Source: Amia ocellicauda (Eukaryota > Chordata > Actinopteri > Amiiformes > Amiidae). Taken from it: a DNA stretch of 64,000 nt. Position 1 is the stretch's first letter. Each line of letters starts with the position of its first letter. The stretch lies in assembly GCF_036373705.1 (NCBI RefSeq), contig NW_027102660.1:1-64000 (forward strand). Reading direction: 5' to 3'. Under the pieces are notes generated by a model that searched no databases, had not been told where the DNA came from, and saw only the letters and a program-made list of their open reading frames with translations. This document shows positions 21,681 through 31,771 of the stretch, piece by piece. The translations under genes and the position numbers were made by a program.

Positions 21681-21983
21681 AGTAGATAGTAGGGTTTTTT
21701 GGGCGCGGCCTATTTTGTTATGACGTATGCCCTAAGCTTATTAATATTCCTACGTCATAATTGGGGGGCGTGATTTTAGGTAGAGTTATTTCCTTAATTA
21801 TTCCTACGTCATATCCGTCAGAAAGTGTGCACCCATAAAACCCTGAACAACAAGGCCACCCATAAATACCCCCACCCCTCTGAAGGCAACGCCCCGAAAC
21901 TCTCCTCTCTATTTAAGAACCCGCGCTTCTTTTAGGCAATACCTCTTTAATTCTCAGCTTCTGAAACATCCCGCTTCTTCAAC

Positions 21984-22388
21984 ATGTCCAGCGACATCAA
22001 CATGAAACCCCGCAAGAAACAATCCCGGGCAAGGGTTCCTGTACTCACCAATTTGAAGATTGAACGCTCCTGGGTGTTGTTCTGGGGGGCTCGACGGGGT
22101 TACCGCTTTAAAAGGGATCCCAGCTATGTTGGAGTGGAGCTTTTTGCTTTGGGAGAGAAGGAGGGTACGTTGGAACCTTTTGAGACGGTAATTGAATACT
22201 CTTATGAGGACTGGTTGAAGGTGATGGCCTGGAGAGATCTGGGGCTTGTGGATAAGACTCTAGAAGGCTTGCAAGAGGGTCCAAGAGAATGCGAAATGGA
22301 GTCTCCGACTCAGGGTTTTGAAAGGTGTGAATGGGAAAGCTTGCAGAACTACGACAGACGACGTGTGGGGTTTTGGAGGGGGGTCTGA
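21984..22388 (+). CDS. Early-region gene 1, unknown (P3)
   Basis: 134 residues, nearly identical to the P2 copy. Same left-end promoter arrangement upstream. Confidence 0.55.
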   Translation: MSSDINMKPRKKQSRARVPVLTNLKIERSWVLFWGARRGYRFKRDPSYVGVELFALGEKEGTLEPFETVIEYSYEDWLKVMAWRDLGLVDKTLEGLQEGPRECEMESPTQGFERCEWESLQNYDRRRVGFWRGV

Positions 22389-22491
22389 CGGCTCAGGGGC
22401 TACTCTCTTCTAAGAGGGCGGTGTGTCGTGACGTAGTGAAGAGATAGGATAAAAGGTGCAACAATTCATTCATGGTTTAAAATTAAAGAGA

Positions 22492-23340
22492 ATGTCTTAC
22501 CCGAAAGCTGCGGACGTCGACAGGCTCTACAGGCCTCTTCAAACCCGGGATCACCCCTGGTTCTATTCCCCATATTTTGTATACACTCTGGAACCCTTTG
22601 ACTGTGGTTACTCTCCAAGACCTCAGACCCCGGTCCCTCAGGACGAAACAACATGCGGTGCGATGGATGTCCAAATGAGTCTCGGGGATCCCCAGCCTCT
22701 GGAGCTCATGGAGGGCCTCGATTTTGCCGAACTGTCTACCGTCTGTGCGTCTCAGGAGGGGGTCAGTCCAATGGATGGAGAAACACCCCACAAACCACCA
22801 GGCGACCCAATGAGCATCGGACTGTCCCGGGGGCGTGATGAAGACGCAGGATTTATGCCCGGGGTATGTGACCAAGTAAGCAGAGTGGTTAAAAGCACCC
22901 TGGTTTATATTCTGAGTGCTCTCATCGACCGAGCTCTGAAAGAAGTCTGTCGGGGGTGTGAAGTGAATCACCCCAGTCAGTTGAGACACAGTTGTTTGTT
23001 TGAACCAGACCGTTACTATTTCCTGTTCTATTTCAATGTGTTTTACAGAAGACTGAACAAACCGTGGCTGAAACCGGCACTAATCAAGGCGCTCTCTTAC
23101 TCCCACATACATGTCACTGTGGGACAAGTCCAGAAAATCATAGATGAGATTTTGCTGGAGCTGAAAAAGGAGCCGTTTATAATAGAGAAACTTGGGCAGC
23201 TGCTCAATGACCTGGATGAGCCGAGTAGAAAAACCGCTGGCAAGCTAAAAGCTTATTTCTTCCGTAAAGAAGTTAAAGCTGGGGGCAGCGACGAAGAATT
23301 CGACATCTACGCCACTGATTCAGACTCTGACCTGAACTAA
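22492..23340 (+). CDS. Early-region gene 2, unknown (P3)
   Basis: 282 residues, differing from P2 by only a few residues. The acidic Ser/Asp tail is kept. Confidence 0.55.
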   Translation: MSYPKAADVDRLYRPLQTRDHPWFYSPYFVYTLEPFDCGYSPRPQTPVPQDETTCGAMDVQMSLGDPQPLELMEGLDFAELSTVCASQEGVSPMDGETPHKPPGDPMSIGLSRGRDEDAGFMPGVCDQVSRVVKSTLVYILSALIDRALKEVCRGCEVNHPSQLRHSCLFEPDRYYFLFYFNVFYRRLNKPWLKPALIKALSYSHIHVTVGQVQKIIDEILLELKKEPFIIEKLGQLLNDLDEPSRKTAGKLKAYFFRKEVKAGGSDEEFDIYATDSDSDLN

Positions 23341-23352
23341 GGGACTTTGAAC

Positions 23353-23858
23353 ATGGGGAATGTTCTGGACTGCTTCTGCAACTGGTTCTGTCATCAACAC
23401 TCTGCAGCTAACCTGAGAGCGCTATTACACCATGTGCTTGACAGAAAAGTAGCCAACGCGAGCCTTTTCTCTACAGATTTAACCATCGATGAGGATCAAC
23501 TTTCAAACCTGGAAAAGTGAATGGCTGCTGTAACAAAGACCGGGGGGTACGAACACTGGGATGAAGGGCTCAAGGGGGCCAAGAATGATATTAGGCCATT
23601 TCATCAACATCTGTATGACCTTTTACTGAGCATGTTTAATACACCTCTGTTTAATTTTAAAATAGGTCATAATGTTGTTTTATTTACATATGTAACTGAG
23701 GTGTGTGCCTACAAGATAAAGAAACAGGTATATTTGTTGATATAGATCAAGTAACCAATCATCTGATTTCATTTTGTCTGGACCGTAGAAAAAATTGTTG
23801 TGTATGTTATACTTTTCTCAAATGTCTTAAAAGGGGTATCTGCTCTCCTGAAGTTGAA
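23353..23858 (+). pseudogene. Bcl-2-like gene (P3), broken
   Basis: Same MGNVLDCFCNWFC start and BH1-like segment as P2. About one or two breaks. Confidence 0.45.
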
Positions 23859-23917
23859 TAAAAAACCTTGTATAAAAACTTTGCGCATAGTGTGGGTCTG
23901 TGTGGTTATTTGACAGA

Positions 23918-25009
23918 ATGACTCGGCAAGCTCCCCAAATGCAGGAACTATACTACAACCCAGCCAAGATTGGGGGTTTGGCGGGTAAGGAGGGTTTTCA
24001 AAGAGGACTCGCTGAGGCCGGAGTGAAGGTTAATGATGTGGTTGTTTCAGAATGGTTACGGGAACAAGACGCCTATACCTAACATAAACCTCTCAGGATT
24101 AACTTTAAAAGAAACCGCGTATATGCAACTGACATAGACTCACAATGGCAAATGGATCTAGTCGATATGTCAAATTTATCAAAACATAACAATGGTCACA
24201 AATTGATGTTGATGTGTATCGATGTGTTATCAAAATATGCCTGGGCTCGCATTCTACATAATAAAACAGGTCGGGCGGTGACAAGGGCCTTTGAGGATAT
24301 ATTGTCCCAGGGTCGATGTCCTAAAAAACTGCAGACTGATAAAGGAAAAGAGTTTCTCAACAGAGAATTTCAGAATCTACTGAAGAGACACAAAATACAT
24401 CATTTCACCACCGGTAATGAGCTTAGGGCATCGGTAGTGGAGAGGTTTAACCGCACCATAAAGACCAAAATGTGGAGATATTTTACAGCGGTCAACACGT
24501 TCAAGTATTTTGATAAAGTTCAGGATTTTATCGATGCTTACAACCAAGGGTATCACACCAGTATTAAAATGAAGCCTAAAGATGTTGATCAAAGTAATTA
24601 TTTTAAGGTCTATAAAAAATTATACGGACCATTTATTAAGAAGGGAAAAACTACTTATAAGTTCAACATCGGTGATGTGGTTCGCGTTTCAAAGCTAAGG
24701 AGTACTTTTGCCAAAGGTTATGAAGAAACATTTTCTGACGAATATTTTACAGTTACCGAACAGTTGGCTAGAGACCCACCCGTGTACCGGTTAAAAGACT
24801 ATGACGGGGAGGATATAGAAGGAACGTTTTACGAAGCCGAGTTACAAAAAATTATTGTGGGTAAAGACAGTGTATACAGAGTTGAAAAGATATTAGCTGA
24901 AAAAACCCAGAACCGGAAAAAATATGTGTTGATGAAATGGCTTGGATGGCCTGAAAAGTTCAATAGTTGGGTCCCGGAACAACAGGTTTGCGATATTCAA
25001 TCCTTATAA
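23918..25009 (+). pseudogene. Polinton integrase with chromodomain (P3), broken
   Basis: The DDE core and chromodomain are as in P2. Single-base differences group it with P4 and P5. About one break. Confidence 0.85.
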
Positions 25010-25055
25010 CAACTTGCCCGCGGGTGTGTTGTGGGCATTACTTTCGATACTCAAG

Positions 25056-25788
25056 ATGGAATCAGGAGGCTTCTACGTGACTCTACCCAGTAACGCCTCT
25101 CTCGATATATACCCTAAAAATGAAATATCCAGTTACACGGTACAATTTGGAAAATCTATAGATCTAAGGGGGTCGTGGGAAGTGGGGTTGGCGGAAATAC
25201 AGTATCCTTACACTTGGGCTGTTTTACAAGATAAGGATGCCACCTTCGCCATTTTTGATGATGTTAAAAAGAGTCAATGGACATTCACGATACAAGGAGG
25301 TTATTATGACAATGTGGATAAAATATTAGATGAGATGCATAAACAGTTCTCAGAAGGCACCCCCAACATCAAGCTATATTACAACCCTATTAAAAACAGA
25401 GTGTACAAGGTGTCAAAACCAGGTATTAGCATTCAAACCAGCGGCCAACTGGGGCGTATATTTGGGATCTATTCTGACACAGAGAGCAGGTTCTCAGAAG
25501 TGGTGGGGCGGCTTTTACACTCTTTATGTGTATACGGATATCATAACCCACCAGAGGGTCGGGGATAGTTATGTCCCCCTTTTGAGAAATGTACTTATTA
25601 AAGGTAAAAGCAATGACATGGTCACAATTACTTATGACAAGCCACACTACGTACCAGTCTCAAAGACCCAATTTGACAACATCACGATCGAAGTAAAATC
25701 GGATCAGAATATCAACGTACCCTTCCGCTTCAGTAAAGTTATTGTCAAACTACATTTTCGACCCCTGAAACAGTTTGTACATTATTAA
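25056..25788 (+). pseudogene. Polinton penton (P3), broken
   Basis: Same start and WEVGLAEIQYP signature as P2. About one break. Confidence 0.8.
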
Positions 25789-25789
25789 A

Positions 25790-26278
25790 ATGGCTACCTC
25801 GAGGGGTTATGTAGATCCTAGCGCCTATGTGGATTATTACAAGATGCAAGCCGGGAACGGCTTGCCCGGTTTTGTAGGAGCCCCCACAATGTATGGCGCC
25901 GGTCTAGGAGGACTCTTTCATGGTCTCTTTAGAATGGCCGTACCCCTGCTTAAGAGAGGCTTTGCTATAGCCAGACCCCACTTGAAATCAGCGGCTAAAA
26001 ATATTGTTAGTGACGTGTTCACCAATGTTATGAACCGGGCAGCTAGCCATGAGCATCAGGAGGGTTCGGGTCTCATGGTAATGGCGAGGAGGGGGGGTAA
26101 AAGAAGAAACAGCATGTGTCCACCAGGGCGACGAAGATCCGTGGCTAACAAAAAACGAAGAATCTCTCATTCTCCAACATATCGTGGAAACACTCGGAGA
26201 AGGAAGCAGCACAAGAAAAAACCTGCAAAAAGAAAGTCTCAAAGAAAGAAAAATAGAGCCTCAGGATACATCTTTTAA
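25790..26278 (+). CDS. Core/pX-like basic virion protein (P3)
   Basis: A 162-residue open frame. An N-terminal YVDPSAYVDYYKM is followed by a Gly-rich amphipathic segment, PLLKRGFAIARPHLKSA, and an Arg/Lys/Ser-rich tail (about the last 60 residues) typical of DNA-binding core proteins. It abuts the penton on one side and the major capsid gene, 2 nt away, on the other. Confidence 0.7.
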   Translation: MATSRGYVDPSAYVDYYKMQAGNGLPGFVGAPTMYGAGLGGLFHGLFRMAVPLLKRGFAIARPHLKSAAKNIVSDVFTNVMNRAASHEHQEGSGLMVMARRGGKRRNSMCPPGRRRSVANKKRRISHSPTYRGNTRRRKQHKKKPAKRKSQRKKNRASGYIF

Positions 26279-26280
26279 AC

Positions 26281-27596
26281 ATGTCTTTTGTCAACAGTCT
26301 ATCGGAAGAATGCGTCAAATCAGAACTGGATCTGTTTACAGTTCCATACACTCAAACGAGTATAGATAAGATCATATATGTAGAGATTCCCCCTCTTTCT
26401 GCAATTTCAGACACGGCCCCTCTGGAGTTTTTTATAGCTGGCAATGGCGAGGATTATATTGATTTGAATAACACATTTATTTTAATGAACTGTAAAGTGA
26501 CTGATTAGGATGGCGATGCAATCGAGAAGACGGCCAACGCTGGGGTCATCAATTAATCAATTACCCGGTGGCCACCATGTTTTCACAGGTGGATGTGACC
26601 CTGGGAGATCGGCTCATTAGTCAAAGCAGCAATACTTACCCCTATAGAGTCATGATGGAGTGTATCCTTAATTATAGTGAGGAGACCCTAAGCAAACAGT
26701 TCAGCCCCGGCCTTCTCTTCAAAGACATCCCGGAAGCTATGGACGACAAGGATCCAGAGGGACTCAATAAGGGTTTGCAAAAAAGATCGGCCTCTTCAAC
26801 AGAAGGGAGGACCTTTGAGCTAATGGGGCATATCCATGCAGACATATTTTTCCAAGAAAAACTCATGCTCAACGGGGTAGACATTAAAATTAAAATGATC
26901 CGTAGTAAAAGTGCTTTTTGTCTGATGACCCCTGATACGGAAAAATATAAACTGACCATATTATCGGCCTCGCTGTTTGTGAAATAAGTGTCCGTCTCCC
27001 CGGCGGTTAAACTAGGACACGCGCTGGCGTTAGTGACGGCAAACGCCAAGTACCCGATCGAAAGAGTCTATATGAAAGTCCACAGTATCCCCGCAGGGAC
27101 ACGGGTGATGAACCAGGAAAATCTGTTTCTAGGACAGCTCCCAAAACAGGTTATTATAGGTCTCGTGGATAATGATGCATTTACCGGGGTTTACAACAAG
27201 AACACCTTTAACTTTAAACATTATAACGCGGAATTTATAGCATTGTACGTCGATGGTGTGCAGGTTCCATCCAGACCTTTTCAACCTGACTTTGAAAACG
27301 GCAATGCGGTTCGTGAATATTACAGTCTAGTACTGGCTACGGGTCGCCATCTCAAGGATCAAACTCTGCTGATCGATCGCCGGGAATACTGCAGCGGTTA
27401 CACCCTGTATGGTTTCAACCTGACCCCTGACGAAGAGTGTGGACAACATATTTCACTGATGAAGACGGGCAATATGCGTTTGGAGATGCGTTTCAAGCAG
27501 CCTCTACCACACACTGTAAATATGGTCGTGTATGCTGTGTTTGACAACATTATTGAGGTGAGTCAGAGGAGAAACGTTCCGTATGATTATTATTAA
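26281..27596 (+). pseudogene. Polinton major capsid protein (P3), broken
   Basis: Collinear with the open P2 gene. About three breaks, shared with P4 and P5, showing that the damage preceded duplication. Confidence 0.85.
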
Positions 27597-27597
27597 A

Positions 27598-27951
27598 ATG
27601 AACACCAGAGAGCTCAACCACATCATGAATGCCCTGGCCGGCTCACGGAAACTGTTTCAAGGAGTCTACGCCTGCGATCAGCTGCCTAAATTTAAGATCA
27701 AGAATTTACCTGCAATGTACATAATCAACACACACCCTAAAAATATGCCCGGAGAACATTGGCTGGCTATTTATCTAAGGGAGGACCACCGTGGTGAATT
27801 TTTTGATTCCTATGCAAACCCCCCGGATTTCAGACCTTTCCCTCGGAAGATCAATAACTTTCTGCTCAACAACTGTCAAGAAACCATTTACAGCGGTCGT
27901 CAAGTACAAAGTCTTCAGACCTTCACTTGTGGTCAGCACTGTGTGTACTAG
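27598..27951 (+). pseudogene. Protease fragment (P3), cut by the truncation junction
   Basis: The N-terminal two thirds of the adenain-like protease run to the region of the catalytic Cys, where host spacer begins. The identical junction is found in P4 and P5. Confidence 0.85.
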
Positions 27952-28140
27952 CACGCATGCACCGCGGGTTGTTTCCGCCCGGTTTCGAACCAGGGACCTT
28001 TCGCGTGTGAGGCGAACGTGATAGCCACTACACTACGGAAACCGACCTGTCCTGGTGTTTCGAATGGCTCCCATCGAAGCCGGCTGGTAAAACGCGCACA
28101 GGCGTTTCCCGTGGGCCAGCCTGTGAGATAAAGGTTTCTA
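27951..28140. repeat. Host tRNA-Val (CAC) spacer between P3 and Tc1 copy A
   Basis: Begins with GCACGC-TGCACCGCGGG, as in the intact spacer near 30735, includes a tRNA-Val (CAC), and ends at the TA target of the Tc1 element. Confidence 0.85.
27970..28042 (-). tRNA. tRNA-Val (CAC)
   Basis: 73 nt with anticodon loop CTCACAC and intact stems (one G-U in the T stem). On the minus strand there is no TTTT for about 230 nt downstream, because the Polinton truncation replaced the original flank. Confidence 0.8.
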
Positions 28141-29325
28141 CACTCACCTAAAGGATTATTAGGAACACCTGTTCAATAACCAACCAATCATATGGCAGTT
28201 GCTTCAATGCATTTAGGGGTGTGGTCCTGGTCAAGACAATCTCCTGAACTCCAAACTGAAAGTCTGAATGGGAAAGAAAGGTGATTTAAGCAATTTTGAG
28301 CGTGGCATGGTTGTTGGTGCCAGACGGGCTGGTCTGAGTATTTCACAATCTGCTCAGTTACTGGGATTTTCACGCACAACCATTTCTAGGGTTTACAAAG
28401 AATGGTGTGAAAAGGGAAAAACATCCAGTATGCGGCAGTCCTGTGGGCGAAAATGCCTTGTTGATGCTAGAGGTCAGAGGAGAATGGGCCGACTGATTCA
28501 AGCTGATAGAAGAGCAACTTTGACTGAAATAACCACTCGTTACAACCGAGGTATGCAGCAAAGCATTTGTGAAGCCACAACACGTACAACCTTGAGGCGG
28601 ATGGGCTACAACAGCAGAAGACCCCACCGGGTACCACTCATCTCCACTACAAATAGGAAAAAGAGGCTACAATTTGCACAAACTCACCAAAATTGGACAG
28701 TTGTTGCCTGGTCTGATGAGTCTCGATTTCTGTTGAGACATTCAGATGGTAGAGTCAGAATTTGACGTAAACAGAATGAGAACATGGATCCATCATGCCT
28801 TGTTACCACTGTGCAGGCTGGTGGTGGTGGTGTAATGGTGTGGGGGATGTTTTCTTGGCACACTTTAGGCTCCTTAGTGCCAATTGGGCATCGTTTAAAT
28901 GCCACGGCCTACCTGAGCATTGTTTCTGACCATGTCCATCCCTTTATGACCACCATGTACCCATCCTCTGATGGCTACTTCCAGCAGGATAATGCACCAT
29001 GTCACAAAGGTTGAATCATTTCAAATTGGTTTCTTGAACATGACAATGAGTTCACTGTACTAAACTGGCCCCCACAGTCACCAGATCTCAACCCAATAGA
29101 GCATCTTTGGGATGTGGTGGAACGGGAGCTTCGTGCCCTGGATGTGCATCCCACAAATCTCCATCAACTGCAAGATGCTATCCTATCAATTTGGGCCAAC
29201 ATTTCTAAAGAATGCTTTCAGCACCTTGTTGAATCAATGCCACGTAGAATTAAGTCAGTTCTGAAGGCGAAAGGGTGTCAAACATAGTATTAGTATGGTG
29301 TTCCTAATAATCCTTTAGGTGAGTG
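28141..29325 (+). mobile_element. Tc1-like DNA transposon, copy A
   Basis: 1185 bp with 29-bp terminal inverted repeats (CACTCACCTAAAGGATTATT and onward) and a TA duplication on each side (28139-28140 and 29326-29327). The empty target is preserved at about 29950-29965, where GTTTCTATTTTCACTG reads straight through. Encodes one transposase. Confidence 0.95.
28268..29287 (+). pseudogene. Tc1-like transposase, copy A, inactivated
   Basis: A 340-codon frame from MGKKGDLSNFERGMVVGARR to KGCQT. The N-terminal helix-turn-helix has the pattern SISQSAQLLGFSRTTISRVYKEW. The DD34E catalytic set is visible as SDESRFLL, QDNAPCHK and DLNPIEHLWD. Two in-frame stops are present: TGA at about 28763, where the family usually has Trp in VRIWRKQ, and TGA near 29012 after APCHKG, usually Gln or Arg. 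Otherwise full length and free of indels. Confidence 0.9.
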
Positions 29326-29789
29326 TATTTTCACTGACCTATTTTGCATTGCTCAAGGACACATCAGGACACTTTGGAAACTATTTCAAAGGAAGAACGC
29401 CCTGAGCTATGACAAGACTTACACTTACCCCAACAAGGTGATGCTCAATGGCTTGTTCAAACAGCTGCTGCTCGTCTTGTGCCACCATCAGACAATCACA
29501 GAGCTATTGTGCCTTCTACACCTTACGGTAGCTTTACTTTAACAATAATAATGACGGCGACCACGACGACAAAAAGAAAAACAAGAACAACAACAACAAC
29601 AACAAGAACAATAACATCATCATCAGATTTTAATTAAAAGTGGCTACACCAGCGTTTACAATTTCAACCTGTCGACGGACGGACGCTCTGAGTCCAACAA
29701 TTTCGGGAACTCCAATGAAGAAAAGCCACCTACCGCCTCTGGGGAACCACGAGGGCAAGCAGGACGAAAAGGGCCGGCCCACAGCAGGC

Positions 29790-29862
29790 TCTTTCCGCCC
29801 GGTTTCAAACCGGGGACCTTTCGTGCGTTAGGCGAACGTGATAGCCACTACACTACGGAAAC
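29790..29862 (-). pseudogene. tRNA-Val (AAC) relic
   Basis: Recognisable 73-nt tRNA-Val with an unpaired first acceptor position, a mismatch at the foot of the anticodon stem and a T loop reading TTTGAAA instead of TTCGAAA. Probably inactive. Confidence 0.7.
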
Positions 29863-30751
29863 CAACCCGTCCTGGTGTTTCGAATAACTCCTATCGAAGC
29901 CGGCTGGTAAAACGCACACAGGCGTTTCCCGTGGGCCAGCCTGTGAGATAAAGGTTTCTATTTTCACTGACCTATTTTGCATTGCTCAAGGGCACATCAG
30001 GACACTTTGGAAACTCTTTCAAAGGAAGAACGCCCTGAGCAATGACAAGACTTACACTTACCCCAACAAGGTGATGCTCAATGGCTTGTTCAAACAGCTG
30101 CTGCTCGTCTTGTGCCACCATCAGACAATCACAGAGCTATTGTGCCTTCTGCACCTTACGGTAGCAACAAATCTAACTACTGCTTTACTTTAACATTAAT
30201 AATGACGGCGACTACGACGACAACAAGAACAACAACAACAACAACAACATCAACAAGAACAACAACAACATCATCATCATCATCATCAGATTTTAATTAA
30301 AAGTGGCTACACCAGCGTTTACAATTTCAACCTGTCGACGGACGGACGCTCTGAGTGCACCGATTTCGGGATACTTCGGAAACTCTTTCAAAGGCAGGAC
30401 GCCCTGCGATCAGACAGTGCCTGCACTTAGCCCAACAAGGTGATGCTGAATGGCTTGTTCAAACGGCTGGTGGTCTTCCGTCACCACCAGACTATCAGAG
30501 CTATTTTGCGCCTTCAACTACATAAGAGTAACAGCAATGTCACCGATCCTGCTACGGTCGTATTGCAACAGCAACGACATGTATCGATTTTAAAAGTGTC
30601 AGTTCCAGCGCCTCGCAAAGCTACCCTTCTGCGATCATTTGTTCTCAAGGTCAGGATTTCTTGCCACTCCGAGGAAGAGAAAACGACGGCCGGCCATGGG
30701 GCAGAGAGATGAGGACGGGTAACACGGCACTGGCACGCGTGCACCGCGGGT

Positions 30752-30824
30752 TGTTTCCGCCCAGTTTCGAACCAGGGACTTCTCGCGTGTGAGGCGAACA
30801 TGATAGCCACTACACTACAGAAAC
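30752..30824 (-). tRNA. Diverged tRNA-Val (CAC), possibly inactive
   Basis: 73 nt with anticodon CAC. Several stem pairs are weakened to G-U and the variable loop is altered (AAGTC). The B box is changed by one base. Confidence 0.55.
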
Positions 30825-31107
30825 CAACCTGTCCTGGGGTTTCGATTGGCTCCCATCGAAGCAGGCTGGTAAAACGCGCACAGGCGTTTCCCGTGGGCCT
30901 GCCTGTGAGATAAAGGTTTCTATTTTCACTGACCTATATTGCATTGCTCAAGGGCACATCAGGACACTTTGGAAACTCTTTTAAAGGAAGAATGCCCTGA
31001 GCTATGACAAGACTTACACTTACCCCAACAAGGTGATGCTCAATGGCTTGTTCAAACAGCTGCTGCTCGTCTTGTGCCACCATCAGACAATCACAGAGCT
31101 ATTGTGC

Positions 31108-31152
31108 CTTTCGCGTGTTAGGCGAACGTGATAACCGCTACACTACGGAAAC
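31108..31152 (-). pseudogene. 5' half of a tRNA-Val (AAC)
   Basis: Acceptor 5' strand, D arm and anticodon arm are intact. The 3' half is missing and replaced by spacer, joined at CCTT. Comparison with 49040-49751 shows 311 bp are absent. Confidence 0.8.
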
Positions 31153-31771
31153 TGACACCGCCACGTCTTGCTTCAAACGGTTACCGTTGAAGCCTGCTGG
31201 TAAAACGGGCTCAGGCATTTCAGGTCGGCTAGACTGTGAGATGGCGTCTGAAGTGCCGCGAAAGGATGCCATTTTCACAGACCTGTTTGGCATTGCTAAA
31301 GGGCACATCAGGACACTTCGGAAACTCTTTCAAAGGCAGGACGCCCTGCGCTCTGACAGTGCCTGCACTTAGCCCAACAAGGTGATGCTGAATGGCTTGT
31401 TCAAACGGCTGGTGGTCTTCCGTCACCACCAGACTATCAGAGCTATACTGCGCCTTCAACTACATAAGAGTAGATAGTAGGGTTTTTTGGGCGCGGCCTA
31501 TTTTGTTATGACGTATGCCCTAAGCTTATTAATATTCCTACGTCATAATTGGGGGGCGTGATTTTAGGTAGAGTTATTTCCTTAATTATTCCTACGTCAT
31601 ATCCGTCAGAAAGTGTACACCCATAAAACCCTGAACATCAAGGCCACCCATAAATACCCCCACCCCTCTGAAGGCAACGCCCCGAAACTCTCCTCTCTAT
31701 TTAAGAACCCGCGCTGCTTTTAGGCAATACCTCTTTAATTCTCAGCATCAGAAACATCCCGCTTCTTCAAC

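Larger units (their letters stand above)
21681..27950 (+). mobile_element. Polinton copy P3, left half, truncated in the protease
   Basis: Collinear with P2 from the left end to about two thirds of the protease, then joined directly to host spacer that carries a tRNA-Val (CAC). The early region resembles P2 and the structural genes resemble P4 and P5. Broken, with about six breaks besides the truncation. Confidence 0.93.
29326..31468. repeat. Host tRNA-Val tandem spacer array between Tc1 copy A and P4
   Basis: About 2.1 kb of tRNA-Val repeat units, each with a CTTCTACACCTTACGG block, a CAA/CAT run (29581-29625 and 30219-30288), a tRNA or tRNA relic and a CATTTTCACTGACC block. The stretch 30519-30720 is host spacer found where no Polinton interrupts it, and so records the empty left insertion point. 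No protein gene is supported; long frames here come from simple repeats. Confidence 0.8.

Noticed and set aside
22492-23340. An LxCxE retinoblastoma-binding motif in early gene 2
   Set aside because: The closest segment, EVCRGCE, does not fit the spacing, and no other match was found.
30112-30300. Thr/Ser-rich open frame in the tRNA spacer
   Set aside because: It is a translation of the CAA/CAT simple repeat and has no support as a gene.
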